A stretch of DNA of 64,000 nt, from assembly GCF_014695775.1 (NCBI RefSeq), contig NZ_JACJOX010000027.1, positions 23,821 through 87,820 on the forward strand, written 5' to 3'. Position numbers and translations under genes: made by a program. This DNA comes from Leptolyngbya sp. FACHB-60 (GTDB lineage: Bacteria > Cyanobacteriota > Cyanobacteriia > Phormidesmidales > Phormidesmidaceae). Positions 55,135 to 64,000 of this stretch are shown one piece after another. Under the pieces are notes generated by a model, which ran no database searches, was not told the DNA's origin, and saw only the letters and a program-made list of their open reading frames with translations. Numbering within the stretch: the first letter of the stretch is position 1; every line of letters starts with the position of its first letter.

Positions 55135-56370
55135 ATGCTCCCCGCCGCCGAGGCCGAAGCCAAAATTCTCGATCTAGTGCCGCTCCCAACCGAGGTAGAA
55201 CAGGTTTCCCTAGACGCCTGCCTGGGTCGTGTTTTAGCCAAAGCTATCCCCAGCCCGCTCGATTTTCCCCACTGGGATAACTCGGCGATGGATGGCTATG
55301 CCGTGCGCTACGAGGATGTGCAGGGAGCCAGTGCTGAGCAGCCCAAGGTGCTGACGCTAACGGAGACGATTCCAGCGGGGCGATCGCCTCAGCTCCCCGT
55401 CGGCTCAGGCCAGGCCGCCCGCATTCTCACGGGCTCCATGCTGCCTGCTGGAGCCGACACCATCGTGGTTCAAGAGGTCACCCAGCGCCAGGGCGATAGT
55501 GTTTTGGTGCTAGAAACCCCAGAGCAGCAGCAGTTTGTGCGCCACCAGGGCAGCTTTTGTCGGGCAGGCGAAGCGCTCATGGCCCCAGGCCTCTCCATTG
55601 GTGGGCCAGAACTGGCGGTGCTGGCCTCGGCTCAGTGCCTTCAGGTGCCAGTATTTCCTCAGCCTCGGGTAGCCATTCTCTCCACTGGCGATGAACTGGT
55701 GATGCCAGACGCTCCGCTTCAGCCAGGGCAAATTGTGGACTCTAACCAGTACGCGCTGGCGGCATTGGTACGGCAGGCGGGGGGAATTCCACTACCCTTT
55801 GGCATTGTGCTCGACCAGCCCCAGGCGCTGAGAACCACAATTCAGTCGGCGCTGGCTCAGGCAGATGTAATTGTGTCATCTGGGGGCGTCTCTGTCGGTG
55901 ACTACGACTATGTCGATGAAATTTTGGCTGAATTGGGGGCGACGCTGCACATTCGCTCGGTGGCGGTAAAGCCCGGCAAACCCCTCACAGTGGCAACCTT
56001 CCCGACGGAACGGGGAACTGCGCCGCTGTACTTTGGCCTGCCGGGGAACCCGGTGTCGGCCCTGGTGACCTTTTGGCGGTTTGTGGCCCCGGCCTTGCGG
56101 AAGCGATCGGGCCTGGCTACCGGTTGGGGGCCAAAGTTTGTGCCCGCTACGACTCGCGATGACCTTAAGTCGGGTGGCCAGCGAGAAACCTATTTGTGGG
56201 GCAAGATTGAAACTACTGCCCAGGGCTACGAGTTTGCGTTAGCGGGCGGCGGCCATAATTCTGGCAATTTGATCAACCTGGCGGGAACGAACGCTCTAGC
56301 GGTGGTGCCGGTGGGGACAAAGCTGATCTCTGCTGGGGCAACGGTGCAGGCGATGGTGGTGGGTTCATAA
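55135..56370 (+). CDS. moeA: Molybdopterin molybdotransferase
   Basis: Inserts molybdate into adenylated molybdopterin; 411 aa. MoeA domains: DFPHWDNSAMDGYAVRYEDV (domain III), AARILTGSMLPAGADTIVVQE, LSTGDELVMPDAPLQPGQIVDSN, SSGGVSVGDYDYV, and GLPGNPVSALVTFWRFVAP. All key blocks are intact. No moaA or mobA is near. The leader is CT-rich. Convergent to the next gene with 15 bases between stops. Confidence 0.95.
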   Translation: MLPAAEAEAKILDLVPLPTEVEQVSLDACLGRVLAKAIPSPLDFPHWDNSAMDGYAVRYEDVQGASAEQPKVLTLTETIPAGRSPQLPVGSGQAARILTGSMLPAGADTIVVQEVTQRQGDSVLVLETPEQQQFVRHQGSFCRAGEALMAPGLSIGGPELAVLASAQCLQVPVFPQPRVAILSTGDELVMPDAPLQPGQIVDSNQYALAALVRQAGGIPLPFGIVLDQPQALRTTIQSALAQADVIVSSGGVSVGDYDYVDEILAELGATLHIRSVAVKPGKPLTVATFPTERGTAPLYFGLPGNPVSALVTFWRFVAPALRKRSGLATGWGPKFVPATTRDDLKSGGQRETYLWGKIETTAQGYEFALAGGGHNSGNLINLAGTNALAVVPVGTKLISAGATVQAMVVGS

Positions 56371-56385
56371 CAGTCGGCTCCTTGA

Positions 56386-56859
56386 TTACGAGCCGGGTAC
56401 AACCTCCGCAGAATGATTAGTCTGGTTTCTTTGAGCGATGATCCCACAGGCATACTCCATCGCCGCAGAGTTTAAGGGGTCAGGGTCAACGGGCATCCAG
56501 CGATCGCTGCCCACAGGGCCATCAAACTCGACATCGCGAAAGCGGCGGCGATCGCAGTCATATTCAGTTAAATAATCGGTGCGCTGGGGCTGCCCAGAGC
56601 GGCGATCGATATAGTAGCTGCCCACCCGCACATGCCCCTGTGCCACAGGCTCTATAGAGTCGATATCGACAAACTGCTGCTGCTGACCTTGGCTGGCTTC
56701 GGCCACTGCCTGCCAGGTGGTAGCCAGGGCGCTGGTAGGGTACATAGCCCAAGTCAGCGCTAACCCTAAAACAAAAGCAACCATCCTGCCCAGCCACCAT
56801 TGCGATATTGGCTCCAAAGGCAACAGGACATGCTTAAGAAATTGTGGGCGTTGTTTCAC
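56386..56859 (-). CDS. Secreted surface-adhesin-E-like protein
   Basis: A 157-aa protein with a hydrophobic segment (MVAFVLGLALTWAMYPTSAL, then ATTWQ) that acts as a signal peptide, preceded by an N-terminal tail from GTG 56859; ATG 56784 is a possible start. The remainder resembles the small surface-adhesin E type: FVDIDSIEPVAQGHVRVGSY, and YDCDRRRFRDVEFD. Two Cys could form a disulfide. Function unknown. Convergent to moeA. Confidence 0.6.
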   Translation of the reverse strand: MKQRPQFLKHVLLPLEPISQWWLGRMVAFVLGLALTWAMYPTSALATTWQAVAEASQGQQQQFVDIDSIEPVAQGHVRVGSYYIDRRSGQPQRTDYLTEYDCDRRRFRDVEFDGPVGSDRWMPVDPDPLNSAAMEYACGIIAQRNQTNHSAEVVPGS

Positions 56860-57035
56860 GGTGAGCGGTCTGGGAATATTGTGGGCTTAGGTTCAGGCAG
56901 CGATTCGCGTAGCGATCCGTTTCGGAATCACCCCACCGATCATGAGTTACCTCAGCCAGCTTGGTCAAGGCCATGGGGTTGGACACAGGTAGCAGAAGTC
57001 CAACCGCGACCCGCAAAATTTGCACAATGACAACG

Positions 57036-57848
57036 TTAAAGGGTGGGGAAAAACAGCGCTCGGTAAGCCCCGATTAACGCCTCACCCCAAAACAGCGTGA
57101 GCACGGCACCGATCGCTAAAAACGGGCCAAAGGGCATGGGCTGACGGCGACTGATGAGTTTGAGGGCGATCGCGCCGCCCCCCACCGCCGCCCCTACCAC
57201 ACAGGCTAAAAACCCGCTGAGCAATACTCCCTGCCAGCCTAGCCACGCCCCCAGCATCGCCGCCAGCTTGGCATCGCCGCCGCCCATCGCCGTTTGGCCT
57301 AACGCCGCCGAGGCGAACAGGGTAATTAAGTCAAAAATCCAAATGCCTAAGACCGCCCCCAACACTCCACCCAGCAAACTTTGCATGGGACTAGGCCAAG
57401 GGTCACCTTGAAGCAGCGGTAGCAAAAACTTCACCCCCAAACCGAGCAACAACCCCGACTGGGTAAGGGAGTTGGGCAGCGTCAGAGTATCAACATCAAT
57501 AAACGCCAGCGCCACCAGCCAGCTCAGCAGTAGCCAATAACCCACCGTGAGCCAGGTGGGGCCAACCAGCCAAAACGTCGCCAAAAACAGCGCCCCTGTA
57601 AACGCCTCAATCAGCGGGTAGCGAGGAGAAATAGACGTGCGGCAGTAGCGACAGCGCCCTTTGAGCCAGAGCCAGCCCAGCACCGGCACATTGTCGTAGG
57701 GTTTGAGCTGGGTATGGCACTTGGGGCAGCGAGACGGCGGGTGCAGCAGCGACAACCCCGCTGGTACCCGGTAGATCACCACATTGAGAAAGCTGCCCAC
57801 AGCGGCACCAAATAAAAACACAAGGGCAGAGGTGACGAGGGCATCCAT
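57036..57848 (-). CDS. pilD: Prepilin peptidase (type IV leader peptidase)
   Basis: Aspartic protease that cleaves and methylates type IV pilins and pseudopilins, 270 aa. Two Cys pairs CPKC (SRCPKCHTQLKPY) and CRYC (GRCRYCRTSIS) bind zinc; catalytic Asp in FIDVDTLTLPN and GGGDAKLAAM. Eight hydrophobic segments. Needed for pili and competence in cyanobacteria. ATG 57848. Single gene. Confidence 0.95.
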   Translation of the reverse strand: MDALVTSALVFLFGAAVGSFLNVVIYRVPAGLSLLHPPSRCPKCHTQLKPYDNVPVLGWLWLKGRCRYCRTSISPRYPLIEAFTGALFLATFWLVGPTWLTVGYWLLLSWLVALAFIDVDTLTLPNSLTQSGLLLGLGVKFLLPLLQGDPWPSPMQSLLGGVLGAVLGIWIFDLITLFASAALGQTAMGGGDAKLAAMLGAWLGWQGVLLSGFLACVVGAAVGGGAIALKLISRRQPMPFGPFLAIGAVLTLFWGEALIGAYRALFFPTL

Positions 57849-58062
57849 AGTAGGGCAGTAAAGCGGACAAAGGACAGTAGTGATGTGGGGCGAAACCAGT
57901 CGCGGGAGGGTACCGTTGACTGTCTGGTTGTCTCAATTAATTGACCAGCTAGGTTTAGAATGCCCAGGACGCTGGGGATGAACGATCTGGTTGGGCCATC
58001 GGTCTATGGCCAGGCTCAGCTAACGCCCATAAAATCAAGGGCAACCCATCTTTCCTAATTCT

Positions 58063-59208
58063 ATGTCCCCCGACGCCACGCCCTTTTCCCCAGAAACCCA
58101 GGCCATTCACAGCGGCCGCAGCATTGACCCCACCACGGGAGCGCTAACGCCACCAATTCATCTCTCCACCACCTTTGAACGAGACGGTGATGGCAGCTAT
58201 CCCAAAGGCTATATCTATGGCCGCAGCGGCAACCCCAACCGCGACGCCCTCGAAGCAGCTCTCACTACGCTAGAGAAAGGGTCAGAAACCGTCACCTTTG
58301 CCTCCGGGTCTGCCGCCACCTTCAGCCTGCTGCAAGCCCTCAGCCCAGCAGATCATGTGATTGCCCCCCAGAGCGTCTATTTTGGGGTGCAGCAAATGCT
58401 GAGCCACGTTTTTGCCCCCTGGGGCTTGAGTCATACCCTGGTAGATACGACAGACTTGGCGGCGGTAGCCGAAGCCCTACGCCCCAATACCCGTCTGGTG
58501 CTGATCGAAACTCCGTCTAATCCACAGCTGGCCGTCACCGACATTCAAGCGGTGGCCGACCTGGCCCACCAGGCCAACGCCTACCTGGCTTGCGACAATA
58601 CCATTGCCTCCCCGGTGCTGCAAACTCCGCTCACCCTGGGGGCCGATTTTGTGATTCACGCCACCACCAAGTATCTGGCGGGCCATGGGGATGTGATTGG
58701 CGGCGCAGTCGTAACGCGCGAAACAAACTCACTGTTCGCTCAGCTGCGGCTGGTGCAAACCATCGGCGGCGTGGTGCCGTCTCCATTCGACTGCTGGCTG
58801 ACGCTGCGCGGTCTGCAAACTCTACCCCTGCGGGTACGCGCCCAGGCCCAGGCGGCCCAAACCATTGCCACCTGGCTCTCCCAACATCCGGCCATCGAGC
58901 AGGTGCTCTACCCCGGCTTGCCCGAGCATCCAGGCCACGCCGTCGCGCAGAAACAAATGCAGGGCTATGGCGGGTTGCTCTCGTTCTTAGTGAAAGGCGA
59001 TCAGGAAACAGCTATGGCAGTCGCCGCCAAAACCAACCTGATCGCCCGCGCCACCAGCTTTGGTAGCCCCCACAGTGCGATCGAACACCGCGCCTCGATC
59101 GAGAAAGGTACGACAACCGCCCCTAACCTGCTTCGCCTCTCCGTTGGCCTAGAGCATGTCGATGACCTCATCGCTGACTTAGACCGAGCCTTAATGCTCA
59201 AGAATTAA
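58063..59208 (+). CDS. Cys/Met metabolism PLP enzyme (cystathionine gamma-synthase/lyase type)
   Basis: Trans-sulfuration enzyme, 381 aa. PLP-binding Lys in HATTKYLAGHGDVIGGAVV, ETPSNPQLAVTDI, YGRSGNPNRDALE and IGGVVPSPFDCWLTLRGLQTL are visible. Could be gamma-synthase (MetB), gamma-lyase, or O-acetylhomoserine sulfhydrylase; sequence alone does not decide. cysE elsewhere in the window supplies O-acetylserine, a related metabolite. ATG 58063. Followed by two hairpins. Confidence 0.88.
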   Translation: MSPDATPFSPETQAIHSGRSIDPTTGALTPPIHLSTTFERDGDGSYPKGYIYGRSGNPNRDALEAALTTLEKGSETVTFASGSAATFSLLQALSPADHVIAPQSVYFGVQQMLSHVFAPWGLSHTLVDTTDLAAVAEALRPNTRLVLIETPSNPQLAVTDIQAVADLAHQANAYLACDNTIASPVLQTPLTLGADFVIHATTKYLAGHGDVIGGAVVTRETNSLFAQLRLVQTIGGVVPSPFDCWLTLRGLQTLPLRVRAQAQAAQTIATWLSQHPAIEQVLYPGLPEHPGHAVAQKQMQGYGGLLSFLVKGDQETAMAVAAKTNLIARATSFGSPHSAIEHRASIEKGTTTAPNLLRLSVGLEHVDDLIADLDRALMLKN

Positions 59209-59565
59209 ATGAATATAGAACAGCCAGAACGGCTATCTAGGTCAGACAAGATGCCTACCTACAAAACGCGGATTTTATTCAATCCGCGTTCTTAAGCAAC
59301 TAGCCCCACATCCAAACCAGGCTAAAGTCACCGAGGCCAGGCCACCGCCGCAAGGACAGCGGTGGCCTGGTTTACTTTTTCTGAAGACTAAAGTGGCAAA
59401 ATTTCTCATGCAGAGGCGATCGCCCAGATTTGACGCAACTCTCTAGGCTTTAAAGCTGCGATCGCCACTCTCTTAGTGACGGGTCTAACGCTGGTCACCC
59501 TGGCAGTCAGCTAATTTTGTTCAGTTTCGCAAGCAGTTTTTAAGAGCCTTTGGAGAAAGAGCGCT
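59209..59565 (+). other. Spacer with two hairpins after the PLP-enzyme gene
   Basis: Hairpin AACGCGGATT (59265-59274) with AATCCGCGTT (59281-59290) is followed by one at 59337-59370. No gene is supported in the rest of the stretch, which has a HIP1 site near 59417. Confidence 0.55.
59337..59380 (+). terminator. Terminator after the PLP-enzyme gene
   Basis: CCAGGCCACCGC (59337-59348) pairs with GCGGTGGCCTGG (59359-59370), followed by TTTACTTTTT. Strong intrinsic terminator. Confidence 0.85.
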
Positions 59566-59602
59566 ATGTTTGCAACCGATGGTTCTGCTAGTTCGCAATA
59601 TT

Positions 59603-59764
59603 ATGGGCACCCCAAAATTTAACAAGCTGCGGGGTCAGGCGATCGCCCTTCACTCCAAAACTATTACAAACTTCTGCAATTGCTTTAGCATCGATAGCAA
59701 AGAGCACCAAGCGCTAATTCGCAAGGTTAAAGCTAATGGCCAACGGCTCGGTTTTCTAGCCTAG
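59603..59764 (+). CDS. Small basic protein of unknown function, possibly frameshifted start
   Basis: A 53-aa protein from ATG 59603: MGTPKFNKLRGQAIALHSKT then ITNFCNCFSIDSKEHQALIR, ending NGQRLGFLA. Basic and helical. No ribosome site precedes this ATG. A better start, ATG 59566 with GGAG upstream, lies in another frame and opens an 18-codon peptide (MFATDGSASSQYYGHPKI, stop at 59620). A +1 shift at 59608 or at CCC-A (59611-59614) would join them as ...QYYG(T/H)PKFNKL. So the gene may use a +1 frameshift, carry an indel, or simply start at 59603. Function unknown. Confidence 0.6.
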   Translation: MGTPKFNKLRGQAIALHSKTITNFCNCFSIDSKEHQALIRKVKANGQRLGFLA

Positions 59765-59800
59765 GTGATATTGATTTAATTTATAAAGTCGCTGATATGC

Positions 59801-59831
59801 AAAACCCCTAGCCGTGGCTAGGGGTTTTTTG
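59801..59831 (+). terminator. Terminator after the small basic protein
   Basis: AAAACCCCTAGCC (59801-59813) pairs with GGCTAGGGGTTTT (59816-59828), then TTTG. Strong intrinsic terminator. Confidence 0.85.
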
Positions 59832-59916
59832 TTACCCGTGAATTCAACGGGTTTAAAGACGGATTTGCTTTGGGTGCGATCGCCAGGTGCTTAACTCAAC
59901 CGTGATATTTATGAAA

Positions 59917-61410
59917 CTATACGCTCAAATGTATTTTCCATATTTTAACCGTGCCGTCGGAATGGGTACTGAGAATCGCCTCATTGGACAAAGAAATTAG
60001 TTTTGAATTGCCTGCTGCATGAGCCATTGTTTTGTGCAATACGGCCCCCGAGCCAACATCCCAAATAATGAGCCGACCGTTTTTATCCATGCCGCATAAA
60101 ACTTGTCCGCTGTAGCAAAAGACCAAAGCATTAATTGATTGGTGAAATGATTCAAAAATGATCTTTGGCTGCCGGTTAGGATATTTCCAGAGGCAGATTT
60201 CACCAGATAGACTACCAGAGGCAAAAATTTGCTTTCCAGGTGAGAAGGCTAAAGCTTTAACGGGTTCATTATGTCCCCTCAAATTCATCACGCTGCCGTC
60301 TCTAGACACGTAGCAAAGATTAACGCTACCATCTTCAGCACCAAAAACGGCTCCATCTCCTGTTGAGTTTAGAAATACTGAAAAAGTTACTGCCTTTTTG
60401 CGAACTATTTGTTTAATTTTTTTATTTTTCTGAAAATCCCATGTCTGAATAAATCCAGCAGCATCGGCAGTGATAATAAATTTGCGTGAATAGCAGAGAT
60501 CAAAGGCCGTAACTCCGCGATCGCAGATCAACATTGACTTAACTAGGGAACCGTTGTTGAGGCTCCAGAGATTTACAGTCCCATCAAGGCTACTACTAAA
60601 AAGAAATTGATTATCATCGCTAAATATTAAGTTGGTAATCTCCGCCTTATGACCTTTCAGGCAGGAAAATTGCTTTCTCGCTTTATAGTTCCAAAGGTCA
60701 ATATCGCCGTTATTCTTTCCCAAAGCGAGAAATCTCTGGTTTGGACTAATGGCCACTGCACAAATCGGCTCTGAGATTTCTGCAAAGACAGACTCAGGAT
60801 GAATCGTTGCTGAATAGCCAGGTTTCTTAACTCCAGGTGGCTTTTGTTCTGTTTTAGGCTTTTCTCTGCTAGCAGAAGGGCCAGTTCTTGCTGGACAGGA
60901 TTTTACGCCAAAGATTCCAACAACTTCAGGGTCGAGGTTGACGGCGTTGAAGCCCAGTTCTCTCGCTCTTCTTAAGTCACTTGCGCTTCTATGATCAAAG
61001 CCAATTTCTGAGAAGATTAAGCTTCTGAAATAGTAGGCTTCAGAGAATTTAACATCGAGCTTAACTGCTTTACCCAATTCCTCAGCGGCTTCTGTGTACT
61101 GTCCTCTCTTTGCAAAGAATTTAGCTTTGTCGAAAGATTCCTGTGGCGTTACCTTTCGAGTCCTTACCGTTGTACTGGTCTGCGCACAGCTGGTGTACCC
61201 AACTGCTCCTTCCTGATGGTTTTGTAAAATCTCATAAGCAACATTAATCGCCTTGATTCTTTCCTCAGCAATTCTGGCGTTAGTAGGATCATTAGCAAAT
61301 CTATCTGGGTGCCACTGTTTTGCTAGCCGCTTGTAAGCCTGCTTCAGATCTTGCTTTGAAGCACCCGGTTTGAGACTGAATAATTGGTAACAGGTGTCAA
61401 GATTTGACAT
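59917..61410 (-). CDS. DnaJ-TPR-WD40 fusion protein
   Basis: A 497-aa protein with three parts. Residues 1-70 form a J domain with HPD at 34-36 (KQWHPDRFAND). Residues about 88-160 are TPR-like (ESFDKAKFFAKRGQYTEAAE, SEAYYFRSLIFSEIGFDHRS). After a Lys/Pro-rich linker, residues about 205-497 are WD40 repeats (AVAISPNQRFLALGKNNGD, NLIFSDDNQFLFSSSLDGTV, ALAFSPGKQIFASGSLSGEI). The J domain should stimulate an Hsp70, and the beta-propeller binds a client or complex. The gene is visibly richer in A and T than its neighbours. ATG 61410; it is minus strand, downstream of psaB, but a terminator stands between. Confidence 0.9.
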   Translation of the reverse strand: MSNLDTCYQLFSLKPGASKQDLKQAYKRLAKQWHPDRFANDPTNARIAEERIKAINVAYEILQNHQEGAVGYTSCAQTSTTVRTRKVTPQESFDKAKFFAKRGQYTEAAEELGKAVKLDVKFSEAYYFRSLIFSEIGFDHRSASDLRRARELGFNAVNLDPEVVGIFGVKSCPARTGPSASREKPKTEQKPPGVKKPGYSATIHPESVFAEISEPICAVAISPNQRFLALGKNNGDIDLWNYKARKQFSCLKGHKAEITNLIFSDDNQFLFSSSLDGTVNLWSLNNGSLVKSMLICDRGVTAFDLCYSRKFIITADAAGFIQTWDFQKNKKIKQIVRKKAVTFSVFLNSTGDGAVFGAEDGSVNLCYVSRDGSVMNLRGHNEPVKALAFSPGKQIFASGSLSGEICLWKYPNRQPKIIFESFHQSINALVFCYSGQVLCGMDKNGRLIIWDVGSGAVLHKTMAHAAGNSKLISLSNEAILSTHSDGTVKIWKIHLSV

Positions 61411-61498
61411 ACTGGGATGAGAGCAGTCCTTTCAGACTAAATCAGAGGAAGGTGTACCGCTCTCAGAATTCCCTACAAGCAGAGAAACTTTCATAAAC

Positions 61499-61531
61499 AA
61501 AGAGCCCCGATGCAATGCATCGGGGCTCTTT
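61499..61531 (-). terminator. Terminator after psaB
   Basis: A nearly complete palindrome: AAAGAGCCCCGATGCA (61499-61514) with TGCATCGGGGCTCTTT (61516-61531). On the minus strand it is followed by T-rich GTTTATG. It ends psaA-psaB transcription. Confidence 0.9.
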
Positions 61532-61552
61532 ACTTTACCTAACTAGCCCAAC

Positions 61553-63754
61553 CTAGCCGAAGCGGCTTGAGGTCGAAGCTATCAGGAAGGCCGCATAGGT
61601 GAGGATGTAACCCACCGTAAAGTGAGCTAGACCCACAACCCGACCCTGGACAATGGACAGGGCAGCGGGCTTGTCCTTCCAGCGAACCAGGTTCGCCAGG
61701 GGAGTGCGCTCGTGGGCCCAGACCAGAGTTTCGATTAGCTCTTGCCAGTAACCGCGCCAGGAGATCAAGAACATGAAACCGGTAGCCCAAACCAGGTGTC
61801 CAAAGAGGAACATCCAGGCCCAGACGGCTAGGTTATTCATGCCGTAGGGGTTGTAGCCGTTGATTAGCTGAGAGCTGTTGAGCCACAGGTAGTCGCGCAG
61901 CCAGCCCATCAGATAGTTAGACGACTCATTAAACTGAGCCACGTTGCCGGACCAGATAGCGAGATGCTTCCAGTGCCAGTAGAAGGTCACCCAACCAAGG
62001 GTGTTGAGCATCCAGAACATAGCCAGGAAGAAAGCGTCAAACGCACCGACATCGCAAGTACCGCCACGGCCGGGGCCGTCGCAGGGGAAAGCATAGCCAA
62101 AGTCTTTCTTGTCGGGCATCAGCTTCGAACCGCGCGCATCCAGCGCACCCTTGACCAAGACTAGGGTGGTGGTGTGCAGACCCAGGGCGATCGCATGGTG
62201 AACCAAGAAGTCGCCAGGGCCAATGGTCAGAAACAGCGAGTTTTTGTTGCTGTTGATGGCATCAAACCAGCCAGGCAGGTAAACGGCATTGGCAGTTTGA
62301 GTTACGCTGTCAGGGTTCGACAGCAGTGTGTCGAAACCGTAGAGCAGCTTACCAGAGCAGGCTTGCACCCACTGGGCAAACACAGGCTCAACCAGAATCT
62401 GCTTTTCGGGGGTGCCAAAGGCCACCACCACGTCGTTGTGCACGTACAGACCTAGAGTGTGGAAGCCCAGGAACAGCGACACCCAGCTCAGGTGCGAGAT
62501 AATCGCTTCCTTGTGCTCTAGTACGCGGTACAGCACGTTGTTGTGGTTGGCTTTGGGGTCGTAGTCACGCACCAGGAAGATCGCACCGTGGGCAAAGGCC
62601 CCCACCATAATGAATCCAGCAATGTACTGGTGGTGGGTATAGAGGGCCGCCTGGGTGGTGTAATCCCGAGCCATAAAGGCATAGGGAGGTAACGCATACA
62701 TGTGCTGCGCCACCAAGGAGGTGATCACACCGAGGGAAGCCAGGTGAATCGCTAGCTGGAAGTGCAGCGAGTTGTTGTAGGTGTCGTAAAGACCCTTGTG
62801 TCCTTCACCCAAACCGCCACCGGGGGGCTTGTGAGCATTCAAGATTTCCTTGATGCTGTGGCCGATACCGAAGTTGGTGCGGTACATATGCCCGGCGATG
62901 ATGAAGATCACCGCGATCGCCAGGTGGTGGTGGGCCATATCCGTCAGCCAGAGAGACTCTGTTTGAGGATGGAAGCCGCCCAGGAAGGTCAGAATTGCAG
63001 AACCAGACCCAGTCGCCGTACCAAAGATATGACTAGAGGTGTCGGCATTTTGGGCATAGACCCCCCAGTTACCAGTGAAGAAAGGCATCAAGCCTTCGGG
63101 GTGGGGCTTCATCGAGAGGAAGTTATCCCAACCAACGTGGACACCGCGGGATTCGGGGATAGCCACGTGCACCAGGTGACCGGTCCAGGCCAGCGAGCTG
63201 ACGCCAAACAGACCAGCCAGGTGGTGGTTGAGGCGAGACTCGGCGTTTTTAAACCAGGACAAGCTAGGGCGAAACTTGGGCTGAAGGTGCAGCCAGCCTG
63301 CGAACAGGAAGACCGCCGACAAAATCAGCAGAAAGACAGCGCCACTGTACAGGTCATTGTTGGTGCGCATGCCGATGGTGTACCACCAGTGGTACACGCC
63401 TGAGAAGGCGATGTTCACCGGGGTCGAAGACCCGGCCTGGGAGAAGGCATCTACCGCAGGCTGGCCAAAGTGAGGATCCCAAATCGCGTGAGCGATCGGT
63501 TTGATATTGAGCGGATCTTTGATCCACTGCTCAAAGTTGCCTTGCCAGGCGACGTGGAATAGGTTGCCCGAGGTCCACAGAAAGATGATTGCCAAGTGGC
63601 CAAAGTGGGAGGCGAAGATCTTTTGGTAAAGATTCTCCTCCGTCATGCCGTCGTGGCTTTCAAAGTCGTGGGCGGTGGCAATCCCGTACCAGAACCGACG
63701 CGTGGTCGGATCTTGGGCCAAGTCCTGGCTAAATTTAGGGAATTTAGTTGCCAT
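61553..63754 (-). CDS. psaB: Photosystem I P700 apoprotein A2
   Basis: Reaction-centre subunit of Photosystem I, 733 aa, eleven membrane helices. With PsaA it holds P700, most antenna chlorophylls and the Fx iron-sulfur cluster; [21 protein letters not shown] provides the two Cys ligands of Fx. Starts [20 protein letters not shown] and ends [24 protein letters not shown], both canonical. Many His chlorophyll ligands are present. ATG 63754 is 93 bases downstream of the psaA stop, so the two genes form the usual psaA-psaB operon. Confidence 0.98.
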   Translation of the reverse strand: MATKFPKFSQDLAQDPTTRRFWYGIATAHDFESHDGMTEENLYQKIFASHFGHLAIIFLWTSGNLFHVAWQGNFEQWIKDPLNIKPIAHAIWDPHFGQPAVDAFSQAGSSTPVNIAFSGVYHWWYTIGMRTNNDLYSGAVFLLILSAVFLFAGWLHLQPKFRPSLSWFKNAESRLNHHLAGLFGVSSLAWTGHLVHVAIPESRGVHVGWDNFLSMKPHPEGLMPFFTGNWGVYAQNADTSSHIFGTATGSGSAILTFLGGFHPQTESLWLTDMAHHHLAIAVIFIIAGHMYRTNFGIGHSIKEILNAHKPPGGGLGEGHKGLYDTYNNSLHFQLAIHLASLGVITSLVAQHMYALPPYAFMARDYTTQAALYTHHQYIAGFIMVGAFAHGAIFLVRDYDPKANHNNVLYRVLEHKEAIISHLSWVSLFLGFHTLGLYVHNDVVVAFGTPEKQILVEPVFAQWVQACSGKLLYGFDTLLSNPDSVTQTANAVYLPGWFDAINSNKNSLFLTIGPGDFLVHHAIALGLHTTTLVLVKGALDARGSKLMPDKKDFGYAFPCDGPGRGGTCDVGAFDAFFLAMFWMLNTLGWVTFYWHWKHLAIWSGNVAQFNESSNYLMGWLRDYLWLNSSQLINGYNPYGMNNLAVWAWMFLFGHLVWATGFMFLISWRGYWQELIETLVWAHERTPLANLVRWKDKPAALSIVQGRVVGLAHFTVGYILTYAAFLIASTSSRFG

Positions 63755-63803
63755 GAATCAAAACGGATTCTAGTACGACATTTGAGTCATGAGTGCGGAT
63801 GTA

Positions 63804-63824
63804 GGGGCGCAGAGCCTGCGCCCC
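63804..63824 (-). other. Hairpin in the psaA-psaB spacer
   Basis: GGGGCGCA pairs with TGCGCCCC around a short loop. It lies between psaA and psaB and has no T-run; it may stabilise the psaA part after mRNA cleavage. Confidence 0.5.
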
Positions 63825-63847
63825 CAGGAGATTCCATGACGAGAAAC

Positions 63848-64000
<153 letters not shown>

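Overview
The window is chromosomal DNA of a filamentous-type or related freshwater cyanobacterium. The evidence is psaB, the end of psaA and psb30 (Photosystem I and II genes), group 1 and group 2 sigma factors of the cyanobacterial type, a cyanobacterial small RNA (Yfr1), a carotenoid-binding OCP N-terminal-domain protein, and very frequent HIP1 octamers (GCGATCGC) in genes and spacers. G+C is moderately high, and the gene repertoire resembles Leptolyngbya/Nodosilinea-like genomes; the genus is inference. No transposase, prophage, CRISPR array or rRNA was seen. Genes are spread over both strands in short operons, as is usual for cyanobacterial core chromosome.

Layout. 1-5.9 kb: end of an M23 peptidase, aroC, a cupin, an ABC ATPase, a helical carotenoid protein, a bactofilin, a newly spotted 51-aa membrane protein, a secreted protein and cysE. 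6-12.2 kb: sigA with a long leader, lexA preceded by a canonical cyanobacterial LexA box, and a minus-strand rlmD-lpxD-orf208 cluster. 12.2-19.9 kb: clpC and rimI (minus), then lysA, cdaA, uppS and pgsA (plus) and tRNA-Ser(GCU). 20-27.5 kb: an SbcC-type ATPase, a 43-aa membrane peptide, a group 2 sigma factor, stand-alone ureC, the Yfr1 RNA and trxA. 27.6-34.9 kb: LOG-family protein, glutaminase, ferritin-like protein, a Pro-rich membrane protein, glycosyltransferase 9, ispD, psb30, a Cys-cluster protein and two half-size GDT1-family transporters. 34.8-46.9 kb: ldh, an acyltransferase, tadA, a Mo-nitrogenase-C-domain protein, YciI, RodZ-like, tatC, a TPR protein, pcrA, AIM24, DUF4168 and SH3 proteins. 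47-64 kb: an unrecognised 359-aa protein, a CAP lipoprotein, holB-tmk, FHA and cNMP-domain proteins, an RMD1-family protein next to a thioredoxin-TPR protein, moeA, pilD, a transsulfuration enzyme, a DnaJ-WD40 fusion, and psaB-psaA.

How genes fit together. Most of the window is housekeeping: transcription (SigA, a group 2 sigma), DNA repair and replication (LexA, PcrA, SbcC, HolB, Tmk), envelope building (UppS, LpxD, RodZ, bactofilin, TatC, PgsA), second messenger c-di-AMP (CdaA), amino-acid synthesis (AroC, LysA, CysE, transsulfuration) and photosynthesis (PsaA/B, Psb30, carotenoid protein). No clear novel multi-gene system was found. The points most worth a second look are the LexA operator, Yfr1, the stand-alone carotenoid protein, several sub-100-aa genes, a possible +1 frameshift gene near 59.6 kb, a 42-bp perfect palindrome centred on a HIP1 site, a hairpin whose loop is a stop codon, and the AT-rich DnaJ-TPR-WD40 gene.
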